Shown in pieces: positions 26,216 through 35,276 of a stretch of 57,481 nt of DNA (positions are counted from its first letter, which is position 1; each line of letters begins with the position of its first letter). Source of the DNA: Oscillospiraceae bacterium (lineage in GTDB: Bacteria > Bacillota > Clostridia > Oscillospirales > Oscillospiraceae); the NCBI GenBank assembly GCA_017440925.1, contig JAFSAP010000025.1:1-57481 (forward strand). The letters are read 5' to 3'. Under the pieces are notes generated by a model that was not told the origin of the DNA, made no database searches, and saw nothing but the letters and a program-made list of their open reading frames with translations. Both the position numbers and the translations under genes were made by a program.

Positions 26216-27733
26216 ATGAACATAAAACAAGCCAAAGAGCAAATTCAAAACGCCATGAAGGCGTATTTTACCAAGGACACCTTTGGTAACTATTTAATTC
26301 CCATTGAGCGGCAGCGGCCCATCTTTCTGATGGGCCCTCCCGGCATCGGCAAGACGGCCGTTATGGAGCAGGTGGCGGCGGAACTGGGTGTGGGACTGGT
26401 CAGCTATTCCATGACCCATCATACCCGGCAGAGTGCTCTGGGTCTGCCCTTCATTGAGAAGAAGGTCTACGGCGGCGTGGAGTACAGCGTTTCTGAGTAC
26501 ACCATGTCCGAGATTATTGCTTCTGTTTATGACATGATGGAGCGGACAGGCCTGAAGGAAGGGATCCTGTTTCTGGACGAAATCAACTGTGTATCGGAAA
26601 CCCTGGCCCCCGCTATGCTGCAGTTTCTGCAGTACAAGATCTTCGGTCGGCACCGGGTTCCTAATGGCTGGATCGTGGTGACTGCGGGCAATCCTCCGGA
26701 GTACAACAACTCTGTCCGGGAATTCGACATCGTCACATGGGATCGTTTGAAGCGCATTGATGTGGAGCCGGATTACGATGTTTGGAAAGAATATGCCTAC
26801 AAAAAGGGCATTCATCCCGCAATCCTTACTTATCTGGACATTAAAAAGTCTGACTTCTACAAGATCGAGACCACTGTGGACGGTAAGTCCTTCGTCACCG
26901 CCCGTGGCTGGAGCGACCTTTCCGATATGATGAAGCTCTATGAGCAGCATGGTATCACCATTGACGAAAAACTGGTGGCCCAGTACCTGCAGAACAAGAA
27001 GATTGCAAAGGAATTCGCCATCTACTACGACCTGTTCAATAAGTACAAGTCCGACTATCAGGTGGACAAGATTCTGGCGGGCAAGGCTCCGGCTGAGATC
27101 AAAGACCGGGCAAAAGCTGCCAAATTTGATGAACGTCTGGCCCTGCTGGGTCTGCTGCTGGATGCCATCACCGGAGAACTGAAGAAGGTCAGCCTTTCTG
27201 AGCAAGCTCTGACAGAACTGATGAACAGTCTGAAAAATGTCCGTATGGAGCTGGCAAGACCGAAGGCAGAGCCAATCGCTACGGTGCAGAAGCAGATCGG
27301 CAATCTGGAAAAGAAGATCCAGACGGGGAAGCTGGCATCCACTCTGTCTGCTGACAACGAATATGCCTGCCGCAGCGCCATGGCTGCCCTGGAAGATATG
27401 GTTGCCAGGCTGAAGGAAAAAGCTCCCACCGACGGTACAGAAGCCTTCAAACTACTGAAAGCCGACTTCGACAGCCGCACCAAGACCCTCAAAAAGCAGG
27501 CAGATGCCGCCGGTAAGCAGCTTTCCAATGTATTCCTCTTCTGTGAGGAAGTCTTTGACGAGGGCCAGGAAATGCTGATTCTGGTAACCGAGCTGACCAT
27601 CAGCTACTACGGCGCTCACTTCATCAGCCGCTACGGCTGCAAGGAGTATTTTAATCATAACAAGGAACTGCTGTTCTATGAACGGCAGAAGGAGATAATC
27701 CGGGAACTGGAAAATATGGAATTGGAGGAGTAA
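26216..27733 (+). CDS. MoxR-family AAA+ ATPase
   Basis: A 505-residue protein. Walker A GPPGIGKT at residues 40-47, Walker B ILFLDEINCV near 120, sensor-1 region WIVVTAGNPPEYN and an arginine-containing DRLKRIDVEPDYDVW segment define a MoxR-type AAA+ core (residues 1-230). The C-terminal ~270 residues are helical and coiled coil. MoxR ATPases remodel protein complexes together with VWA proteins; the matching DUF2201/VWA protein is in the same operon (18401). It is similar in type to E. coli YehL, whose neighbours include a VWA protein and a DUF4132 protein, the same trio as here. Confidence 0.92.
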   Translation: MNIKQAKEQIQNAMKAYFTKDTFGNYLIPIERQRPIFLMGPPGIGKTAVMEQVAAELGVGLVSYSMTHHTRQSALGLPFIEKKVYGGVEYSVSEYTMSEIIASVYDMMERTGLKEGILFLDEINCVSETLAPAMLQFLQYKIFGRHRVPNGWIVVTAGNPPEYNNSVREFDIVTWDRLKRIDVEPDYDVWKEYAYKKGIHPAILTYLDIKKSDFYKIETTVDGKSFVTARGWSDLSDMMKLYEQHGITIDEKLVAQYLQNKKIAKEFAIYYDLFNKYKSDYQVDKILAGKAPAEIKDRAKAAKFDERLALLGLLLDAITGELKKVSLSEQALTELMNSLKNVRMELARPKAEPIATVQKQIGNLEKKIQTGKLASTLSADNEYACRSAMAALEDMVARLKEKAPTDGTEAFKLLKADFDSRTKTLKKQADAAGKQLSNVFLFCEEVFDEGQEMLILVTELTISYYGAHFISRYGCKEYFNHNKELLFYERQKEIIRELENMELEE

Positions 27734-27736
27734 TAT

Positions 27737-30157
27737 ATGGGAAAATTTGATATTCAGAATGATGAGATGCTTTCTTATGTCTCAGCATCCCGTTCTAAAA
27801 AGGGAGAAGATGTGGTTGTTCCTGACGGAATAATGACCATTGGAAAATACGGTTTTTCTGATGACCGGAATGGAAATATCAACAGTATTTTCCTTCCGGA
27901 GGGTGTTACAACAATTAAGGAGCAGGCATTTGTGGAATGTGGATTGAGAGCATTGCATGTTCCGGGAACATTAAAGTCTGTAGGAAAGAAAGCATTTGCC
28001 CGATGCAAGAATTTTAAATACATCTTTATATCTGGGGATAATATTTCTTGGCTGAATGGAAACCAGGAAATTCCACAGTCAGTTGCAGTTATTCAAAATG
28101 GGAAAAAAGATTTGAAAATACTGGCGTGCTCCATGAAGAACAAAAACTGCAATCTTCCTCCTCAGAATACAGCAGAGTATTGGGAGGATTATGACCGGGA
28201 AATCATTGAAAACGGTCCACAGTTTAAGTTCACAACCCCAGTGCGGTTACTGGGTGCGATTGGTCGCCTGATGGATCCGGTTGAGTTGGGCGAGGATAAG
28301 AAACAGGCGTATATTGAGCTGCTTGCAAAAAACATCAAGCATCTGATTCCTGTGGTGGAAGAATTGAAAATGCCTGATCTTATCCAGATCTTGTTTACTG
28401 AGGGCGTTGTAAACAACAAGAATCAGGTTGCCGTCAAGAAACTGTTGTCAGAATCCAAAATTCGGGAAATCGCCGCATTTGCAAAGATTGAAACTACATC
28501 CAAAGAACCGGCAGTAAAGAAAAAAGCAGCAAAGAAGTCGGTTCAAAGTGCGGTGGGTCTGCAGTATTCATCGGTTCTTTCTGAAAAGGAGTGGGCCCAA
28601 AAGTTAACGCTGTATTATGCAACAGATATAAAGCAGCTTCCTCCAATTTTAGACAAGGAGAAAAAGGAACTGACGGCTGCGGTCAAGGTTTGGCTGCTGA
28701 CAGCACATGAAAAAACAGTCAAGCATCCATGGAATGAAATTGAAGTGCTTGTTGACTATGAAAAGCCAGGTCTCTGTTCAGAAGCCAGGGAAGTGATTGA
28801 TCAGCTGAATCAGGAAAGCTTGCAGAAAGCTCTGCGGAAACTGGCTGAAACCAATCTGGGCATCAAAGCAAAAAATAAGAAAATGTATCTTGCTTATCCC
28901 ATCTGCCGCTATGCAGATGAGACTTTGATGGAAGAATTGACCAAGCAGGCTCCGGAATGGCGTTCTCAGGTTTCCGGCATCAATGCACCATCTCTGCTGA
29001 CCTTCCGAAAGGCGAATGCCTACAGTGAGACCCGGGCTGCAATGGTTTTTGCAGATAAGTATAAAGATACATCCTGGCGGCCGGAGTATCTGGATATGGA
29101 AACCTATGCCCAGCTCCGTGGTACCGATGCCGACACTATCCGGGATAAATATCTCTCTGATGTGGGGCTGAACGAAAAGGGCGGTAAGATTTATGATCTT
29201 GGCAACCAGACCGTAACAGTCCGGCTGCAGAAGGACCTTGGATTCATTGTGGAACTGCCCACGGGCAAAACGGCCAAGTCCCTGCCAAAGAAAGGCGCCG
29301 ATGCGGAGAAATTTGCTGTTGCTAATGCAAATTTCTCTGAACTGAAGAAGAATGTAAAGAAAATCGCAAAGAATCGTGTGAACATTCTGTTTGCGGACTT
29401 CTTCAGCGGACGCACAAGGCCGGCAGCGGATTGGAAGGAAAGTACTCTGAGCAATCCTCTTCTGCGGCAGGTGGCCAGCCTTCTGGTTTGGACACAAAAC
29501 GGAAAGACCTTCACCCTCACGGATACCGGGGTAATCACTGCGGACGAAACAACTTATACCATTGGTGATACGGAAATCGCACTGGCACACCCTATGGATA
29601 TGTCGCAGACAGATCTTGCCGCATGGCAGAAATATTTCGCGACAAATGGCATCAAGCAGCCCTTTGAGCAGATCTGGGAGCCTGTAGTAGATGCTGCGTC
29701 TGTTATGGAAGACCGCTATAAAGACTGCATGATTCCCTACCATCGCTTTGCGGGCAAGACAAAACATGGCATCCATGTGGAAGATACGGACTTCCATAAC
29801 AGCATCTATATCTATTTTGATGACTGCAAGGCCGATGTGAAACGCATTGACCAGATGCGCCATGCCATCGAGATGGATCACCGGTTTGAAGTCCGGAGTA
29901 TTTCTTTTGAGAAATTTACCCGCAAAGTCAATCACATCATCGCATATCTGGATCGGGTGACGATTGTGGAACGGATCAAAAAGGACGATGCAGGTATTGC
30001 TTCGTTCCTGCCCGGCTTCACTTTGGCTCAGATTACAGAGTTTATAAAGGTGGCCACAGAAAATAACTGTACCAATGTAACTGCACTGTTGTTGGATTAT
30101 AAGAATCAGAACTTTGCAGACGTTGATCCCATGGAAGAGTTTTCTCTGGACCTGTAA
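27737..30157 (+). CDS. LRR_5 - DUF4132 (MolR-like) protein
   Basis: An 806-residue cytoplasmic protein. Residues ~5-115 are LRR_5 repeats (VVVPDGIMTIGKYGF) like those of its operon neighbours; ~150-250 is a helical region. The C-terminal ~450 residues match DUF4132: SGINAPSLLTFRKANAYSE region, RVNILFADFFSGRTRPAADW, NPLLRQVASLLVW and ALAHPMDMSQTDLAAW followed by IKQPFEQIW. It ends with a copy of the shared helical motif (NVTALLLDYKNQNF). DUF4132 proteins accompany MoxR/VWA pairs in other bacteria (YehI/MolR in E. coli); the biochemical role is unknown. The LRR fusion ties it physically to the LRR set. Last gene of the operon. Confidence 0.85.
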   Translation: MGKFDIQNDEMLSYVSASRSKKGEDVVVPDGIMTIGKYGFSDDRNGNINSIFLPEGVTTIKEQAFVECGLRALHVPGTLKSVGKKAFARCKNFKYIFISGDNISWLNGNQEIPQSVAVIQNGKKDLKILACSMKNKNCNLPPQNTAEYWEDYDREIIENGPQFKFTTPVRLLGAIGRLMDPVELGEDKKQAYIELLAKNIKHLIPVVEELKMPDLIQILFTEGVVNNKNQVAVKKLLSESKIREIAAFAKIETTSKEPAVKKKAAKKSVQSAVGLQYSSVLSEKEWAQKLTLYYATDIKQLPPILDKEKKELTAAVKVWLLTAHEKTVKHPWNEIEVLVDYEKPGLCSEAREVIDQLNQESLQKALRKLAETNLGIKAKNKKMYLAYPICRYADETLMEELTKQAPEWRSQVSGINAPSLLTFRKANAYSETRAAMVFADKYKDTSWRPEYLDMETYAQLRGTDADTIRDKYLSDVGLNEKGGKIYDLGNQTVTVRLQKDLGFIVELPTGKTAKSLPKKGADAEKFAVANANFSELKKNVKKIAKNRVNILFADFFSGRTRPAADWKESTLSNPLLRQVASLLVWTQNGKTFTLTDTGVITADETTYTIGDTEIALAHPMDMSQTDLAAWQKYFATNGIKQPFEQIWEPVVDAASVMEDRYKDCMIPYHRFAGKTKHGIHVEDTDFHNSIYIYFDDCKADVKRIDQMRHAIEMDHRFEVRSISFEKFTRKVNHIIAYLDRVTIVERIKKDDAGIASFLPGFTLAQITEFIKVATENNCTNVTALLLDYKNQNFADVDPMEEFSLDL

Positions 30158-30160
30158 AAA

Positions 30161-30193
30161 GAGCACGGCTGTCCCTAACGGGACAGCCGTGTA
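30161..30193. terminator. Terminator at the end of the LRR/MoxR operon
   Basis: A perfect 12-bp stem (CACGGCTGTCCC with its complement, loop TAAC) lies 6 bases after the DUF4132 stop. The better T-run is on the minus strand (GCTCTTTTT), so it also ends transcripts from the spore-protein remnant. Confidence 0.8.
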
Positions 30194-30284
30194 AATTATG
30201 TTGTGATAGCTGCTATGTACACTGCCTCTTGAATATATCCTGCGGAAATCCGATTGATTCTTTAGTTCGTCCGGGACACATTTT

Positions 30285-30449
30285 CTTGACCATCTGTTGC
30301 CGAGGTCGCCGGCTTCGCGGGAGGTCAGTGAGGCGTTGTAGCCACTCTGCAGGTTAACGCCCACTTCCTGGGCAGATAAGCATCTTGAAACGGTCCATGG
30401 CCTCAGAGAAAAGGGGGACATTGATCTGATTGTTGTTAGAGTTGCTCAT
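30285..30449 (-). pseudogene. Frameshifted small acid-soluble spore protein, copy 2
   Basis: The ATG at 30449 (ribosome site AAGGAGAG) gives MSNSNNNQINVPLFSEAM, then DRFKM, before an early stop. The remainder, SAQEVGVNLQSGYNASL then TSREAGDLG, is in the next frame, broken by the same extra A as copy 1. A second disruption follows, so that MVKK appears only in yet another frame (near 30290). The block is a direct repeat of 1.1-1.4 kb, including similar upstream hairpin and TTTCTTTCCGTA sequence. It is a clear pseudogene. Confidence 0.75.
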
Positions 30450-30635
30450 AATCGTTCTCTCCTTTTGCTTTCTTCGGAAGAAGCTGCTCTCCGAAGAAAG
30501 CATTTTCTTTCCGTAACCCTAGTTTGACCAGAGAAGAAATCTGTATGTAAGGTTGCGGAAGGAATGGCGAGGATTTCCGGTATGCGTTTTATTTATGGTA
30601 TGATGTGATCTTATGCAAAATGGAATGATCGCTGT

Positions 30636-31403
30636 TTATCTTTGCAGCTCAGACAGGAAGAACTGGTTCAGCAGGTCCCAGTTCTTTTCGGTTTCCATGG
30701 GATGGCTTTCGAGCTCACCGCTGATACGATTCCGCTCCTGCAGCAGCCAGTCTTCCAGTTCTGAAATGCAAGTTGTGAAAGGTGCATCCGTCTGGGTGGT
30801 TTTCTGCTTCAGAAGCACCTCGGCATATTCCCGGATGGACTCTGGCAGATACTCTATCAGTATCCGGAAACTGATCGGCACCGGAGCATGATGCTGCAGA
30901 ACCCATTTTGCCGCAGCAATATGCTGCAGGCTGTACAGGTAGTGTTTCACTTTGGGCATTTCCGTTTTCCGCCGTTTCTTTCCTTTCAGATCTGCCTGAT
31001 GCAGATAGTGGTTCACGGTGGTTTTTATGGAAAAACAGGCATCAAGAATCGGACGGAACCGCTTCGAAAAACCATCATCTATGTAAACCACAGGAGATGC
31101 AAACCATTCATAAATCTGACTGTTGGAGTTGTGCAGCAGCCGCAAGGTCTTGGTCAGATCCCAGCCGCACATATCCCAACCGTCGGAAATAGGAAATTCC
31201 AGCACATCCCGCATTCCTTCCAGCCGCAAGTAATCCTCCCTGGGGCGGATGTAGATAAAGCGCACATCAAAGTCGCTTAGCGGGGAGTTGGTACCCCAGG
31301 CACGGCTTCCGGATTCTGCGGCATAGAGAATCCGGATGCCATATTCTTTTTCAATTTCTTTCAGCTTCCGGGGAACCAGAAGAAGCATTTCTGATTGTTT
31401 CAT
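30636..31403 (-). CDS. Predicted nucleotidyltransferase (YcgL/RlaP-like)
   Basis: A 255-residue cytoplasmic protein. Residues ~22-55 hold the polymerase-beta-type nucleotidyltransferase motif: YAAESGSRAWGTNSPLSDFD (G-S-x-A-x-G...S-D-x-D), followed by VRFIYIRPREDYLRL, typical of the COG3541 group. The rest is helical. The family transfers nucleotides to an unknown acceptor; a role in nucleotidylating RNA or protein is possible but unproven. It lies 15 bases before the end of the CPBP gene, in the same direction, so they may be co-transcribed. Confidence 0.8.
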   Translation of the reverse strand: MKQSEMLLLVPRKLKEIEKEYGIRILYAAESGSRAWGTNSPLSDFDVRFIYIRPREDYLRLEGMRDVLEFPISDGWDMCGWDLTKTLRLLHNSNSQIYEWFASPVVYIDDGFSKRFRPILDACFSIKTTVNHYLHQADLKGKKRRKTEMPKVKHYLYSLQHIAAAKWVLQHHAPVPISFRILIEYLPESIREYAEVLLKQKTTQTDAPFTTCISELEDWLLQERNRISGELESHPMETEKNWDLLNQFFLSELQR

Positions 31404-31418
31404 GTCGATTCTCCATAA

Positions 31419-32807
31419 TTATTTTGTTATTCTGCTGATCCGGATGCAGATACACAGAGTCACAGCAACCATAAACACCAGCCCCAGAATGGTGGCAGGT
31501 ATGGACCATTGCTGTATCCATACACGGATACCGACAAAGGCGGGCCAGGCGCCAAGGATACAGGCGTTGCTGTTGGAGTGTGCCAGAACGGACAGCAGAT
31601 TGCTGAAAAAGTGCATCATGACAGGCCAGATAACCGTTCCGGAGCGCAGGCATATAAAGCCAAACAAAGTGCCCCAGACAAATGTATAGGAAAACTGTCC
31701 CAGATTCCGGTGCCACAGGCCGAAGAATACCGCGCTGATTACAACAGCGATCCAGGAATTGGAGGTCTTCTTCAGCCATTTGCAGATCACACCCCGGAAG
31801 GCAATTTCTTCCACAAGGGGTGCGCTGATAAGGGAAATCATGGTCTCTTTGCGATTGCGCGCAATGTGTGAGGCGAAAGCAGTTACATTTGCTGCTGCCC
31901 CGCTATGGTTCATGGCAGCCAGCAGATTCAGAATCATAATAGACCCCAGGGACAGAATCACAGTCAATACAACACACCAGATGCCGGTTTCCACAGTTTG
32001 CTTACAGGTATCATGCCGGACAGGTCTGTTCATCCGGTGCAGTGATGCCAGTATTCCAAACAGCCAAACCAATACGGACAGACCCAGAACAACCGGAATG
32101 GAGCGGATATACCATTCGGTCATTTTTCTCAAGGTAATGTGATAATGGTAACCAAACAGCAACTCTGCAATGCCTGTTTCCACATAAAACCGGCTAGAGG
32201 CCAGCATCAGTGCCGTCTGTACGGTCAGAAGAATTGCTGCAATGGCAATATACCATTTGTTCCAGCGATTGTACTTGGAAAACATACGTCCCATGGCATC
32301 CGGCAGAACACACAGCAGGAAAAAGGTTGTCAGAGGAAGGCCTGCAGAAATCAGATAGGATGCATTGGTGTACTGTGTGTAAGCATGCAGGTGCCAGGGG
32401 AAAGAGCTGATGTAGGCAGTAGCATTGTTCCAGTAATCAATGACAAAGAGCAGCCAAAGACTGCAGGCACAGAGGACAGCCGCAAACACAGACCACGAAA
32501 TCTTTTTCCGGGGAATAACGGGAACTTCCCGGGACAGCAGTGTCCATTGTCCGCGATGGGAGCGAAGATAGGCACGGATTTCTCTTTCAGAAGTGATTTC
32601 CTCCGGAATATCCATATATTCAATGGTAGTGGGAAGCATCTTGGGAGGTAGCAGATCATAAAATCTACGTCGTGCGCCCCAAGTACGGCGGACCACCCGG
32701 TGTTCCGCGGCAATATAGTCAGTGCTGGAGCCAAAGTGACCGTTTTTTGCAGATTTGCTGTGAAAATCCAGCGTAATATTGCAGTCCCTTTCCTGCATTT
32801 CGTCCAT
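31419..32807 (-). CDS. CPBP family intramembrane glutamic protease
   Basis: A 462-residue membrane protein. The N-terminal ~110 residues are cytoplasmic and include EEITSEREIRAYLRSHRGQW. About eight to nine transmembrane segments follow. The C-terminal half carries the CPBP/Abi protease motifs: LVEEIAFRGVI (EE-x3-R), FFGLWHRNLGQF and MHFFSNLL (His and Asn). The family includes prenyl-protein proteases such as Rce1 and bacteriocin self-immunity proteins; no bacteriocin gene is seen nearby. The start at 32807 follows AAGGAGAGGAACTGACT. Confidence 0.88.
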   Translation of the reverse strand: MDEMQERDCNITLDFHSKSAKNGHFGSSTDYIAAEHRVVRRTWGARRRFYDLLPPKMLPTTIEYMDIPEEITSEREIRAYLRSHRGQWTLLSREVPVIPRKKISWSVFAAVLCACSLWLLFVIDYWNNATAYISSFPWHLHAYTQYTNASYLISAGLPLTTFFLLCVLPDAMGRMFSKYNRWNKWYIAIAAILLTVQTALMLASSRFYVETGIAELLFGYHYHITLRKMTEWYIRSIPVVLGLSVLVWLFGILASLHRMNRPVRHDTCKQTVETGIWCVVLTVILSLGSIMILNLLAAMNHSGAAANVTAFASHIARNRKETMISLISAPLVEEIAFRGVICKWLKKTSNSWIAVVISAVFFGLWHRNLGQFSYTFVWGTLFGFICLRSGTVIWPVMMHFFSNLLSVLAHSNSNACILGAWPAFVGIRVWIQQWSIPATILGLVFMVAVTLCICIRISRITK

Positions 32808-32858
32808 AGTCAGTTCCTCTCCTTTTTCTGATAACGGCTATCCAGTTTCAGATTTATT

Positions 32859-33503
32859 TTACCTGCAGCAGTAATCTTCGTCAATAGCCTCTTTCCAGCT
32901 TGCATCCATGGCGGCAGGACAGGTGCGCATATATTCAAGGGCATCACTGACGGTGTTATAGATCACCCCGGTACCCTGACTGTCAGCATGGTAATTGGCA
33001 GCCCGGTCGGCAGGGATACCAAAGCGGGCAGCTTCCCAGGCGGCGTCGATGTTGGCTCCCAGGAACAGGAATTCCCATCCGTGCTGATCTCTGCGCTCTT
33101 CGATCATAGATTTGACCTTTTCGTAATCATAGTGGCGGCTGGCATTTTCTATGCCGTCAGTGGTAATAACAAAAATGGTCTTTTCGGGAATATCTTCTTC
33201 CCGGGCATACTTGTGGATATTGCTGATGTGACGGATTGCACCGCCTACGGCATCCAGCAGCGCGGTGCAGCCCTGGACATAATAATCCTTGTCGGTGAGG
33301 TTAGGTACCTTGTCGAGTGGAATCCGGTCGTGGATCACTTCGGAATTGTTGTTAAACAGGATGGTGGAGATGTAGGCCTCTCCTTCCTGCCGGCGCTGCT
33401 TTTCCATCATGGAATTGAAGCCGCCGATGGTGTCAGACTCCAGACCGCACATGCTGCCGCTGCGATCCAGAATAAATACGATTTCAGTCAGATTCTTTTT
33501 CAT
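32859..33503 (-). CDS. VWA domain protein (YfbK/TerY-like)
   Basis: A 214-residue single-domain cytoplasmic protein. MIDAS motif: FILDRSGSMCGLE at residues ~10-22, then the threonine-containing VQGCTALLDAVGG and FVITTDGIENASR. This form resembles TerY-type VWA proteins. It is not closely related to the DUF2201/VWA protein at 18401. It has its own promoter of the 20-base-spacer type (33548-33592) and appears to be a single gene. Its partner and function are not evident. Confidence 0.85.
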   Translation of the reverse strand: MKKNLTEIVFILDRSGSMCGLESDTIGGFNSMMEKQRRQEGEAYISTILFNNNSEVIHDRIPLDKVPNLTDKDYYVQGCTALLDAVGGAIRHISNIHKYAREEDIPEKTIFVITTDGIENASRHYDYEKVKSMIEERRDQHGWEFLFLGANIDAAWEAARFGIPADRAANYHADSQGTGVIYNTVSDALEYMRTCPAAMDASWKEAIDEDYCCR

Positions 33504-33547
33504 AAAAAATGCCTCCTGTAATGTGGATGATTTGGATTGACACCCAC

Positions 33548-33592
33548 ATTATAGGAGGTTTTATATTGGATCGGGTCAACTGCCAAGTTACA
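33548..33592 (-). promoter_or_regulatory. 20-base-spacer promoter A, VWA gene
   Basis: Minus strand: TGTAACTTGGCAGTTGACC (33592-33574), exactly 20 bases, then TATAAT (33553-33548) followed by GTGGGTGT. The gene start is at 33503. Confidence 0.75.
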
Positions 33593-33619
33593 TTTTGGCT
33601 AGCTGGGGTTGACAGAAGG

Positions 33620-35164
33620 TTACTTCAAAAGAGCTTGGGAGAGCGGAACATAGGTATATCGTTCGTTAATCACACCGCCATTCACAGCAACCGTAAGCAG
33701 ATTTCCATGGGCATCATAGGTGCGGGATTCGGTGTGGGACTGACCATCGCTGCTGGTTCCAACTGTAAAGGTAAGATGTCCAGCCGCATCATAGACATAG
33801 GCTTCCAGTCTGGTTTTGGTTGTTTTGCTGGTTTTTCCTTGGATCTCCTCTGTAATGACCAGAAAAGTCTCCTGTTCCAGAAGAAGTCCATTGTCAAAAT
33901 ACCGGTTGGTATAGGTTTCTTCAACGCAGTAACTGCCACTGGCATTCAGGTAAATAAATCGGGTCAGATTGCCGTGGTCATCATATTCCCACTTCTCCAA
34001 ATCACCGGTGAGATAATCCTGATCACAAATCAGATGCCCTGCGTCATCGTAGGTATACAGATGGGAGGACAGATATTTGGTTTCTTTGGTTTTGGAATCG
34101 ATCATGGTGACATTTTCGTGCTTGCGGCTGGGAGTTTCCTCCGCATCGGAGAAAATGGTCTTGGAGACCCACATAGCAGGGCGGATCATGCCCGCCTTAC
34201 CGGAGACCTTTGCACCGTCAGCGTTGATGCCGCCGTCAGTATTGATGTTGACAACTTCTCTGCTGGTTTTGCCAGGGGTCCGCAGAAGCCACCATCCAGC
34301 TCCGGTGCCGTATTTGGTATAGGCCTTTTGCTGGACAGCATAAGGGGTGGGGATGCAGATCCGGTCTTCCTCTTTTGGGAAGTACTGCTTTACTTCATCA
34401 CGGCTCAACAGAAAGAGCCGGTCAGTAATGCCGCTTTCGGGAGTGGAGAAGAGGGTGAAAAGGGACTGGTAGCGGATGGGATCATCGGAAAAAGCGGTTT
34501 CATAAAATTCGCCGTTGAGCCATGTACGGATATCGGAGGTTTCCCACTTTATGGACTTTGATTTGTTGTGGTAAGGACGGCTTGACAGACCGTACTTGCT
34601 GACCAGCAGAATGTTTTCTCCTTCCGCACCTATAACCAGCCATTCGATGGGTTCAGGGCCGTTGGTCAGATTGCCATCCTGCTCATATTTGCCTAAGAAA
34701 ACGGTGGGTTCGCCGTTGTATTCATAACGAATATCGGTAGTACCACCGTCGGGGTTGTCGGGATCTAGCTGGTGCCAGTTAATGAGACGGCCCAGCTCAT
34801 CGTAGGTAGGCTGGCTCATCTGATGAGATACGATTTTTCCGCTTTCGTCATATTGGAAATACTCGATCTCTGTGCCGTAAAGATCATAGACAGTCGTAGC
34901 ATACAGCTTGTTGTCCTCGTATTCATCTTCCTGAATCAGACTGAAGCCGATGTAACTGTATTCCGTATAGTTGCCGGTGCCGTATCCGATCCATTCGCTG
35001 CGGGCACGTGTACCGTCCGCCTGATAGTAGTGGACAGCATTTGTGGTATCATTCATTTCGGTGTGCAGCACCAGCGGGTCATTTTCTGCGGCCCGGGCGG
35101 CAGGAATGGCATTGGCCGCGATCAGGATCGCTGCCAGAAATAGTGTAAAATATTTTCTGAACAT
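33620..35164 (-). CDS. Secreted DUF6273 protein with YD-like repeats
   Basis: A 514-residue exported protein. The signal peptide is FTLFLAAILIAANAIPAARA with likely cleavage after Ala-Arg-Ala. Residues ~30-165 and ~370-510 hold short YD/RHS-like units (YDLYGTEIEYFQYDESGKI, TYDDAGHLICDQDYL). The centre (~185-345) matches DUF6273, a C-type-lectin-like fold of Firmicutes (EWLVIGAEGENILLVSKYGL, WETSDIRTWLNGEFYETAF, WWLLRTPG). It is probably displayed or secreted, with a binding role. The start at 35164 follows AAAGGAGGAAATTCTT. No sortase motif or transmembrane anchor is visible. Confidence 0.82.
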   Translation of the reverse strand: MFRKYFTLFLAAILIAANAIPAARAAENDPLVLHTEMNDTTNAVHYYQADGTRARSEWIGYGTGNYTEYSYIGFSLIQEDEYEDNKLYATTVYDLYGTEIEYFQYDESGKIVSHQMSQPTYDELGRLINWHQLDPDNPDGGTTDIRYEYNGEPTVFLGKYEQDGNLTNGPEPIEWLVIGAEGENILLVSKYGLSSRPYHNKSKSIKWETSDIRTWLNGEFYETAFSDDPIRYQSLFTLFSTPESGITDRLFLLSRDEVKQYFPKEEDRICIPTPYAVQQKAYTKYGTGAGWWLLRTPGKTSREVVNINTDGGINADGAKVSGKAGMIRPAMWVSKTIFSDAEETPSRKHENVTMIDSKTKETKYLSSHLYTYDDAGHLICDQDYLTGDLEKWEYDDHGNLTRFIYLNASGSYCVEETYTNRYFDNGLLLEQETFLVITEEIQGKTSKTTKTRLEAYVYDAAGHLTFTVGTSSDGQSHTESRTYDAHGNLLTVAVNGGVINERYTYVPLSQALLK

Positions 35165-35276
35165 AAGAATTTCCTCCTTTTGGGGAATACTTTTTCTGAT
35201 TATACCATATTATAAAGAAAATGGGTATATCTTATCACAAAAAAATGGAAGCACAGCAATGGTGCGCACAGTGAAA

